From SIG455 sp045659025 (GTDB lineage: Bacteria > Bacillota > Clostridia > UMGS1810): a stretch of DNA of 6,460 nucleotides. Under the pieces are notes generated by a model that had not been told where the DNA came from, searched no databases, and was given only the letters and a program-made list of their open reading frames with translations. This document shows, in pieces, positions 1 through 5,183 of the stretch. Positions within the stretch are counted from its first letter, which is position 1. Each line of letters opens with the position of its first letter. The stretch is from assembly GCA_045659025.1 (NCBI GenBank), contig JAZOWA010000060.1, positions 1 to 6,460 of the forward strand. The letters are read 5' to 3'. Both the position numbers and the translations under genes were made by a program.

Positions 1-87
1 TTAAAAATTTTTACTAATTCTCTCTTTTTTGAGGAATTTAATAAAAAATGTATGGTGGGGTGGGATGTAAAGAAAGGTGGTGGGGTG

Positions 88-384
88 ATGCCTGCTAACA
101 GGACCAAAACAGGACAATTTCAAAAAGGGCAGAGCGGAAACCCCAAGGGAAGGCCGAAGCTGCCTGCAGCGGTGAAAAGATATGCCAAAGAGGCGCCGGA
201 GCGGCTTCGTGCCATTGCAGATGATGAGAATACTCCGGTGAAGGTGAAGGCGGATATTGAAAAATGGTTTGCTGAGATGTACTATGGCAAGTCCTCGCAA
301 CAGGTGACAGTAGATGGTGAGGTCAGCAATCCGGCGGTTAAGGTTGTTGAGTTTAAGGGTGACCTTGGAGAGTGGGCGAAGTAA
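88..384 (+). CDS. DUF5681-domain protein, probable small terminase subunit
   Basis: This 98-residue basic protein directly precedes the terminase large subunit and probably helps recognise phage DNA for packaging. Residues 9-24 (GQFQKGQSGNPKGRPK) form the Gly/Lys/Arg-rich signature of the DUF5681 family, which commonly sits beside phage terminases. The rest looks helical, with PVKVKADIEKWFAEMYYGK near residues 50-70, and ends in a short beta-like acidic tail. The ATG at 88 is chosen because AGGTGG at 75-80 lies 7 nt upstream. The in-frame ATG at 52 would add 12 Gly/Val/Lys-rich residues that do not look conserved. Its TAA overlaps the ATG of the large subunit by one base (TAATG), which suggests translational coupling. 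The small-terminase role rests on position and family habit; the protein is shorter than many characterised small terminases, so a DNA-binding accessory role is the alternative. Confidence 0.75.
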   Translation: MPANRTKTGQFQKGQSGNPKGRPKLPAAVKRYAKEAPERLRAIADDENTPVKVKADIEKWFAEMYYGKSSQQVTVDGEVSNPAVKVVEFKGDLGEWAK

Positions 385-1793
385 TGGATGAACCATTGAT
401 TTTTCAGCATTTGAGAGAGGAAGTGCCCAATCCGAAGCAAATTGAATTCTTCAAGGCGGATGCCAAGCACATAGGCTATGGCGGCGCCCGTGGCGGCGGT
501 AAAAGTTGGGCGGGCAGGCGTAAAGCGGTGATGCTTTGTATGAACTATGCAGGCCTTGGGGGCGTGTTACTCCGTAGGACTATGCCGGAACTTCGGAACA
601 ACCATATCATTCCACTTCGCTCAGAACTTCACGGATATGCCAAGTATCAGCAGGATGAGAGAAGTTTTATCTTTCCCAACGGAAGCAGGTTGCTCTTGGG
701 TTACTGCGATAACGAGGGTGATCTTCTCCAGTATCAGGGACAGGAGTTCGACTTCATCATCTTTGAGGAGGCAACTCACTTTACGGAGGAGTGGATCAAG
801 TTCATCTGCACCTCCCTTCGTACCACAAGAAAGGATTTCAAGCCGAGGGTGTACTACACCACCAACCCCGGTGGCGTTGGTCACGAGTACATTAAGCGAA
901 TCTTTATTGACCGGAACTACAAGGATGGAGAAAAACCAGATGATTACCTTTTCATTCAGGCATCGGTCTATGACAACAAGGTGCTGATGGAAGCCAACCC
1001 GGAGTACATAGATATGCTCAAGGCTCTTCCGGAACACAAGCGGAAGGCGCACCTTGACGGGTGTTGGGATGTGTACGAAGGACAAGTCTTTGAAGAGTTC
1101 CGAAATGACAGCGACCACTATGAGGACAGAAAGTGGACTCACGTGATACCACCATTTGAACCTCCAAAAGAGTGGAAAATATGGCGTAGTTTTGACTTTG
1201 GTTATAGTAAGCCATTTTCCTGTGCCTGGTGGGCGGTGGACTATGACGGGAGAATCTATCGGATTTTAGAGCTATACGGATGTGTCAAGAATGAGGCGGA
1301 TGTGGGTGTGAAGTGGTCTCCTGATGAGATATTCAAGGAGGTTGCCCGTATCGAGAATGAACACGAATGGCTGAAGGGGAAACATATTAACGGTGTGGCT
1401 GACCCTGCCATTTGGGATAAGTCTCACGGCGTGAGTATTGCGGAAACTGCAGAGAAGTATGGTGTGTACTTTGATAAGGGAGACCATCAGCGGCTTGCCG
1501 GGTGGATGCAGGTACACTACCGGTTGCAGTTTGATGAGAATGGCATTCCTATGATGTACATCTTTTCCAATTGTAAGGCATTTATCAGGACGATACCGCT
1601 CTTAATGTATGACGAACATCGGCCGGAGGATATTGATACCAAGCAAGAAGACCACGTTGCCGATGAGGTGCGATACCTCTGTATGGAAAACCCGATGAAG
1701 CCAATGAAAGAATTAGAGCGAAAACCTGCGGTGTATAACCCGCTTGATGATGAAGCGCCGGTAGACAAGTATGCATTCTATCGCAAGTATTGA
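384..1793 (+). CDS. terL: Phage terminase large subunit (ATPase/nuclease)
   Basis: This 469-residue protein is the DNA-packaging motor and headful or cos nuclease that docks on the portal. The N-terminal ATPase carries a Walker A loop GARGGGKS at residues 34-41. A YQGQEFD segment leads into a Walker B strand FDFIIFEEA at 122-130, with E128/E129 in place of the usual Asp-Glu. The coupling motif TTNPGG is at 159-164. The C-terminal RNase H-like nuclease shows three acidic positions: D271 in SFDFGYSKP, D340 in GVADPAIWD, and D423/D427 in EDHVADEVRY. All the expected catalytic motifs are present and the length is normal, so the gene looks intact. The ATG at 384 overlaps the upstream TAA; GGAGAG at 367-372 is a distant but usable Shine-Dalgarno. 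An in-frame GTG at 372 is less likely. It is followed directly by the portal ribosome binding site, which overlaps its stop codon. Confidence 0.96.
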   Translation: MDEPLIFQHLREEVPNPKQIEFFKADAKHIGYGGARGGGKSWAGRRKAVMLCMNYAGLGGVLLRRTMPELRNNHIIPLRSELHGYAKYQQDERSFIFPNGSRLLLGYCDNEGDLLQYQGQEFDFIIFEEATHFTEEWIKFICTSLRTTRKDFKPRVYYTTNPGGVGHEYIKRIFIDRNYKDGEKPDDYLFIQASVYDNKVLMEANPEYIDMLKALPEHKRKAHLDGCWDVYEGQVFEEFRNDSDHYEDRKWTHVIPPFEPPKEWKIWRSFDFGYSKPFSCAWWAVDYDGRIYRILELYGCVKNEADVGVKWSPDEIFKEVARIENEHEWLKGKHINGVADPAIWDKSHGVSIAETAEKYGVYFDKGDHQRLAGWMQVHYRLQFDENGIPMMYIFSNCKAFIRTIPLLMYDEHRPEDIDTKQEDHVADEVRYLCMENPMKPMKELERKPAVYNPLDDEAPVDKYAFYRKY

Positions 1794-1800
1794 GGAGGTG
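1792..1800 (+). promoter_or_regulatory. Strong ribosome binding site for the portal TTG start
   Basis: GAGGAGGTG overlaps the terminase TGA (1791-1793) and lies 6 nt before the TTG at 1807. It decides that start over the ATG at 1771, which lies inside the terminase gene and has no such site, and over the ATG at 1822, which is 21 nt away. Confidence 0.8.
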
Positions 1801-1806
1801 GTTCTA

Positions 1807-3801
1807 TTGAACGTAGAAAATATGCAAAACAGTAAGGGTAAGACCCCGATGGACTATCTGGCTCAAGCGGCACAGAAGTTGTTTGGGAGAGATGCGCCGG
1901 AGGAGGTAGCAATGGACAACACCTCATCCACCGCAAGCGGTCCCCTTTCCCCTCAAGGGGAAGGCTTTGAGGTTATCAATAGCAAGGTGGTTCAAAAGGC
2001 GGCAGAGACCCTGAAGAAGTATAAGGATGGCAAGAAGAACCTTGAGGACAGAATTGTAGAGGAGGAACAATGGTGGAAGCTCCGCCATTGGGATGTGATA
2101 GGCAAAGAACAGGGGGCGGAAAGTGTCGACAGAGCCGAGCCGACTTCTGCTTGGATGTTCAATACCATTGCCAATAAGCATGCGGATATGATGGACAACT
2201 ACCCCGAACCGAATGTTCTGCCCCGGGAGAGAAGTGATGAGGAGTCAGCGAAGGTCCTTTCGTCCGTTCTTCCTGTTATCTATGAGCGGAACAACTATGA
2301 GGAAACCTATTCAGATAGCATGTGGTACAAGTTAAAGCACGGTGTGGTTGCCAAGGGTGTGTTCTGGAATACTGAGCTTGAAGAAGGTATGGGGGATGTG
2401 GATGTAAGGTTCAACGACATTCTAAATATCTTCTGGGAGCCGGGTATCACAAATCTTCAGGCAAGCAGAGATCTGTTTATTGTATCCCTGAAAGATAATG
2501 ACCTTCTGGAACAGGAATATCCGCAGCTGAAGAACAAGTCTGGCGGTAAGGTTGTAGATGTCAAGGAGTACGTCTACGACGATACTGTGGATGTTTCCAA
2601 TAAGTCTGCGGTGGTGGATTGGTACTATAAGAAAATGAATAGTGCGGGCAAGGTTGTCCTGCATTTCTGTAAGTTTGTAGGGAGCGAGGTGTTGTTTGCC
2701 TCCGAGAACGACCCTGAATATCGCGAGGCGGGATTCTACAACCACGGAATGTACCCTGTGGAGTTTGATGTACTGTTTCCTGAAGAGGGTACACCTGTGG
2801 GATTTGGTTACATTGCGATAACCAAGTCGCCGCAACTCTACATAGACAAGCTAAAGCAGGCGGTTATTGAGAATGCCATTGCGGCAAACAACCCCAGATA
2901 CTTCGCAAAGAGGAATGTGGGTATCAATGTGGACGAGTTCAATGACAAGACCAAGAAGGTTGTCTGGGTGGAAGGTGACATTGATGAGGAACGTCTGAGA
3001 CTCATTGATGTACCAAATGTGAGCGGCAATGTGCTGAACGTTCTGCAGATGACCATTGACGAACTGAAAGAAACATCATCCAACAGAGATGTTTCGCAGG
3101 GTTCTTCCTCCGGTGGTGTTACTGCTGCAGCTGCGATTGCCGCGCTTCAGGAAGCGGGCAATAAGACAAGTCGAGATGTGATCTCGGCATCCTACCGATC
3201 CTTCCGCAGAGAGTGTTATCTGGTGATTGAATTGATACGCCAGTTCTATGATGAGAATCGTTCATTCCGTATCACGGGAGAAACGGGGCAGTATCAGTTT
3301 GTAGACTTTAACAACCAGATGATGCAGGGACAGGCAATTCCACCTGCCTATGAGGGACAAGAGTTTGAACCGGACTATGTGGAGGCGTTTCGCAAGCCTA
3401 TCTTTGATATTGTGGTGAAACCGCAGAAACGGTCACCTTATAGTAAGATGGCACAGAACGAGCTTGCCAAGGAAATGTACAATCTTGGGTTCTTCAATCC
3501 GCAATTGGCAGAACAGGCGGCAGCTGCTCTTGAGTTGATGGACTTTGATGGAAAGGAAACCGTTAAGGTCAAGGTGCAAGAGAACCTCAATAATCTGCGG
3601 ATGCAACAACGGATGCAGATGGCGATGATGGGCGCTATGGGTATGAACGCCCAGGGTGTGCCACAGGGACAGCCTTTGCCTCCTCCCGATGGCGGTGGGG
3701 AAAGTATGGGTCAGGCTCAGGAGGATGCACAAAAAGCCACCATGACCGACTATGGCAGGCGTTTGGCAAGCAGAGCCACGCCTGATATGGAGCAAGGATG
3801 A
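1807..3801 (+). CDS. Phage portal protein
   Basis: This protein of 664 residues (from TTG) forms the dodecameric ring at the capsid vertex through which DNA enters and leaves. The length and layout resemble the large P22-type portals rather than the shorter HK97 type; I base this on recall. Recognisable segments are a charged helical start with EEQWWKLRHW (about residues 85-95), PTSAWMFNTIANKHADMMDNYPE (about 112-135), a central region with FWEPGITNLQ, the stretch around GFGYIAITKSPQLYIDKLKQ (stem/clip side), and the helical RDVSQG plus GVTAAAAIAALQEAG at 427-451. The C-terminus is Met/Gln/Gly-rich and low in complexity (about 600-664). The TTG start is supported by GAGGAGGTG 6 nt upstream. 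A second in-frame start, the ATG at 1912 (residue 36), also has a strong ribosome binding site. Residues 39-56 are encoded by a palindromic repeat-like element. The stop overlaps the next start as ATGA. Confidence 0.92.
   Translation: MNVENMQNSKGKTPMDYLAQAAQKLFGRDAPEEVAMDNTSSTASGPLSPQGEGFEVINSKVVQKAAETLKKYKDGKKNLEDRIVEEEQWWKLRHWDVIGKEQGAESVDRAEPTSAWMFNTIANKHADMMDNYPEPNVLPRERSDEESAKVLSSVLPVIYERNNYEETYSDSMWYKLKHGVVAKGVFWNTELEEGMGDVDVRFNDILNIFWEPGITNLQASRDLFIVSLKDNDLLEQEYPQLKNKSGGKVVDVKEYVYDDTVDVSNKSAVVDWYYKKMNSAGKVVLHFCKFVGSEVLFASENDPEYREAGFYNHGMYPVEFDVLFPEEGTPVGFGYIAITKSPQLYIDKLKQAVIENAIAANNPRYFAKRNVGINVDEFNDKTKKVVWVEGDIDEERLRLIDVPNVSGNVLNVLQMTIDELKETSSNRDVSQGSSSGGVTAAAAIAALQEAGNKTSRDVISASYRSFRRECYLVIELIRQFYDENRSFRITGETGQYQFVDFNNQMMQGQAIPPAYEGQEFEPDYVEAFRKPIFDIVVKPQKRSPYSKMAQNELAKEMYNLGFFNPQLAEQAAAALELMDFDGKETVKVKVQENLNNLRMQQRMQMAMMGAMGMNAQGVPQGQPLPPPDGGGESMGQAQEDAQKATMTDYGRRLASRATPDMEQG
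1899..1914 (+). promoter_or_regulatory. Internal ribosome binding site and alternative portal start
   Basis: GGAGGAGGT at 1899-1907 is followed 4 nt later by an in-frame ATG at 1912. It would give a 629-residue portal lacking the first 35 residues. It is as strong as the site used for the TTG at 1807, so either start or both may be used. The match could be accidental, because Glu-Glu-Val codons produce it. Confidence 0.45.
1921..1973 (+). repeat. Palindromic interspersed-repeat-like element inside the portal gene
   Basis: The segment has terminal inverted repeats ACCTCA (1921-1926) and TGAGGT (1968-1973). Between them are a small hairpin ACCGC-AA-GCGGT (1930-1941) and a larger one, CTTTCCCC-TCAA-GGGGAAGG (1945-1964, one G-T wobble). 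On the reverse strand it reads GCCTTCCCCTTGAGGGGAA and ends in GGATGAGGTG, a pattern I recall as a frequent intergenic repeat in gut Clostridia such as Faecalibacterium relatives. Here it is read through in frame as portal residues 39-56 (TSSTASGPLSPQGEGFEV), a Ser/Gly/Pro-rich stretch unlike the helical sequence on either side. The palindromes are directly visible; the family identity is from memory. Confidence 0.6.
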
Positions 3802-4109
3802 TACGGGCAAGCTACCGTGTCGAGGGAGATACCCATTCCTTGGCCGTGACAGGACACGCAGGGTACGCCGAGAAGGGTAGTGATATTGTCTGTGCCGGGG
3901 CATCTGCTCTGGTGCAGGCACTCCTTGGTTTTGTGGAGGAGTACCCTTGCGAAATCGAATGTGTCAGTATTGACCATAGCACAGGAGAGGTTTTAATCTC
4001 CTGCAGAGGCGGCAGTGATGTTGCCGCAGTTTTTCAAATGACAGCACTTGGTCTGGAGCAAATTGCATTTACCTATCCGGACTATGTGGAAATAGAATTA
4101 TCGGTATAG
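3798..4109 (+). CDS. prp: Prp-family cysteine protease (YsxB-like), phage-encoded
   Basis: This 103-residue protein matches the ribosomal-processing cysteine protease Prp. In Firmicutes Prp removes the N-terminal extension of ribosomal protein L27, and in Staphylococcus aureus it also trims phage 80alpha capsid and scaffold proteins. The signature TGHAGYAEKGSDIVCAGASAL spans residues 18-38. The catalytic pair is H20 and C32, with the same 12-residue spacing as His22/Cys34 of S. aureus Prp; D29 and S36 beside the cysteine also fit. The length is normal and no key residue is missing. The start overlaps the portal stop as ATGA, with GGAG at 3789-3792. A host prp would normally lie between rplU and rpmA; here it lies between portal and scaffold, where many phages have a head maturation protease. 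Its likely substrates are the next two gene products, both of which begin with an L27-like cleavage sequence. Family assignment is firm; the substrates are inferred. Confidence 0.92.
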   Translation: MIRASYRVEGDTHSLAVTGHAGYAEKGSDIVCAGASALVQALLGFVEEYPCEIECVSIDHSTGEVLISCRGGSDVAAVFQMTALGLEQIAFTYPDYVEIELSV

Positions 4110-4138
4110 CCGATTGACTCTTGGGAACAGACCATGAG

Positions 4139-4146
4139 AAAGGGGG
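4139..4146 (+). promoter_or_regulatory. Ribosome binding site for the scaffold gene
   Basis: AAAGGGGG ends 7 nt before the ATG at 4154 and fixes this start. The longer reading from the TTG at 4121 has no upstream site and would contain this Shine-Dalgarno within its own codons. Confidence 0.75.
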
Positions 4147-4153
4147 CATTGTT

Positions 4154-5146
4154 ATGATGCCAAAAAGAAAATGGCTCAAGGTAGATCTGCAGTTGTTCAA
4201 TGATGGCGGAGCAGCTGGTGGCGAAGGTGCCGGAGCATCTACTGAGGGCGCACCAAAGGTTGAAACCAAACCGAGCGGATGCAACCGCCGCTCAAAATCG
4301 GGTGAATTTGACAATGTGGTATTCGGGAAACAGGATAGCGCAACCGGAACTGATACCACAACTACCCCTGCCACCGGGGGGGATTCCGAGGGTGCCGGAG
4401 AAACCGAGGTTAAGGTAACCTCAAACACCTTGGAAGAGAAGCGAAAGAGTTTTGATGAACTGATTAATGGGGAATACAAGGATATTTACCAGGAGAAGTT
4501 CCAGGACGTTTTCAATCGCCGATTCAAGGAAGTGAAAGGCTTGGAAAATAGTCTTGCCGCACAGCAACCCGTCATTGATATGTTGATGGACAGATATGGT
4601 ATCACAGATGGGAATGTGGGCAAGCTTGAGAAAGCCCTGACGGAAGATACCCGGTATTGGGAGCAGGTAGCAGAAGACCACGGTATGACGGTTGAGCAGT
4701 ATCAGCGGATGCAGAGAATTGAGCGAGAAAATGCTCAGTTTCGTGCACTCAGACAGAGAGAGTTCAACCAGGAACAGTTCCGGAATCAGATTGATAATTG
4801 GTATCAAGAAGCTGAGACGGTAAAGAACATTTATCCGTCCTTTGACTTCAAGACCGAGTGCCAGAATCCGGAATTCCTGAAGCTGTTGCAACACGGAAAC
4901 ACCGTGGAGCACGCCTACAAGGTTCTTCATTTTGATGAACTTACTGAGAGTGCCGCAAGAGTTGCCGCACAGACGGCAGATGCTCAGGCACAGGCTCGGA
5001 TCAAAGCCAAAGCTTCCCGACCTTCCGAGAATGGTACTTCTGTGCAAAGTGCCGCCATCGTGAGAAACGATGTGTCAACTCTTACCCGAAAAGAACGGGC
5101 AGAGATTGCACGCAGAGTAGCACGGGGAGAAAAAATCGTATTTTAA
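4154..5146 (+). CDS. Putative capsid scaffolding protein with N-terminal Prp tag
   Basis: This 330-residue, mostly helical, charged protein lies directly before the capsid gene, the usual place of a scaffold, which chaperones capsid subunits into a procapsid and then leaves. Residues 1-16 (MMPKRKWLKVDLQLFN) resemble the N-terminal extension of Firmicute L27, with a predicted Prp cut after F15. Residues 17-33 are Gly/Ala-rich and acidic, followed by RRSKSGEFDNVVFGKQ at 45-60 and a Thr/Gly/Glu linker at about 61-92. From about 93 to 300 the sequence is predicted helical or coiled coil. The C-terminus (311-330, TRKERAEIARRVARGEKIVF) is a short basic helical end of the kind scaffolds use to bind capsid subunits. 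A run of seven G at 4376-4382 falls in the linker. The scaffold role comes from position, composition and the shared tag, since sequences of this class diverge widely; a generic structural protein is the alternative. Confidence 0.8.
   Translation: MMPKRKWLKVDLQLFNDGGAAGGEGAGASTEGAPKVETKPSGCNRRSKSGEFDNVVFGKQDSATGTDTTTTPATGGDSEGAGETEVKVTSNTLEEKRKSFDELINGEYKDIYQEKFQDVFNRRFKEVKGLENSLAAQQPVIDMLMDRYGITDGNVGKLEKALTEDTRYWEQVAEDHGMTVEQYQRMQRIERENAQFRALRQREFNQEQFRNQIDNWYQEAETVKNIYPSFDFKTECQNPEFLKLLQHGNTVEHAYKVLHFDELTESAARVAAQTADAQAQARIKAKASRPSENGTSVQSAAIVRNDVSTLTRKERAEIARRVARGEKIVF
4187..4201 (+). other. Predicted Prp cleavage motif in the scaffold protein
   Basis: Codons 12-16 encode L-Q-L-F-N, preceded by the basic/hydrophobic WLKVD. 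By analogy with L27, where Prp cuts after the second aromatic position of an LQFF or LQLF core, the predicted cut is between F15 and N16. It would remove 15 residues. Asn in the first position after the cut departs from the Ala typical of L27. Confidence 0.7.
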
Positions 5147-5161
5147 TCCAAATCTCCCCGT
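5122..5161 (+). promoter_or_regulatory. Inverted repeat spanning the scaffold stop codon, before the capsid gene
   Basis: ACGGGGAGA (5122-5130) and TCTCCCCGT (5153-5161) are perfect 9-bp complements enclosing 22 nt. A weaker AAAAT/ATTTT pair (5132-5136 with 5140-5144) lies inside. There is no U-tract after it, so it is a poor candidate for an intrinsic terminator. Its right arm, TCTCCC at 5153-5158, is also complementary to the capsid Shine-Dalgarno GGGAGA at 5171-5176, so two exclusive foldings are possible. Confidence 0.5.
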
Positions 5162-5170
5162 CTTTAAGAA

Positions 5171-5176
5171 GGGAGA
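5171..5176 (+). promoter_or_regulatory. Ribosome binding site for the capsid gene
   Basis: GGGAGA lies about 7 nt before the ATG at 5184. This supports that start over the in-frame ATG at 5193, which is 16 nt away. The site can pair with TCTCCC at 5153-5158. Confidence 0.75.
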
Positions 5177-5183
5177 AATTAAA

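Noticed and set aside
1..51. AT-rich start with the 12-bp palindrome TAAAAATTTTTA at 2-13, considered as promoter or terminator.
   Set aside because: No -35/-10 pair with suitable spacing and no GC stem is visible. AT-rich spacing alone explains it.
48..98. A 16-codon open frame from ATG 48 with GAGGAA at 31-36, overlapping the start of the DUF5681 gene.
   Set aside because: It is very short, Gly/Trp-rich and has no recognisable leader features. An upstream coupling peptide cannot be excluded but is not supported.
1..396. Reverse-strand open frame of 131 codons opposite the DUF5681 gene.
   Set aside because: It is low in recognisable features, and the opposite strand carries a clear family signature with a ribosome binding site.
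747..773. Terminase Walker B with Glu-Glu in place of Asp-Glu, considered as an inactivating change.
   Set aside because: Glu at this position is common among large terminases of this kind as I recall, and all other motor and nuclease residues are intact.
1861..1893. AAQKLFGRDA in the portal N-terminus (about residues 21-30) considered as a third Prp site.
   Set aside because: It lacks the LQ(L/F)F core: Lys stands between Gln and Leu-Phe, and the preceding context is acidic and Ala-rich.
4121..4153. Longer scaffold reading from TTG 4121, adding 11 residues.
   Set aside because: It has no ribosome binding site, while AAAGGGGG fits the ATG at 4154, and the extra residues would bury the L27-like N-terminus.
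4134..4157. Seven-codon open frame (MRKGALL) whose TGA overlaps the scaffold ATG.
   Set aside because: Only a weak GGGAA lies upstream, and the frame arises naturally from the Shine-Dalgarno sequence.
4069..5047. Long reverse-strand open frames opposite the scaffold gene (4069-4479 and 4421-5047).
   Set aside because: They are shadows of the scaffold codons. They lack ribosome binding sites and recognisable domains and conflict with the uniform + strand operon.
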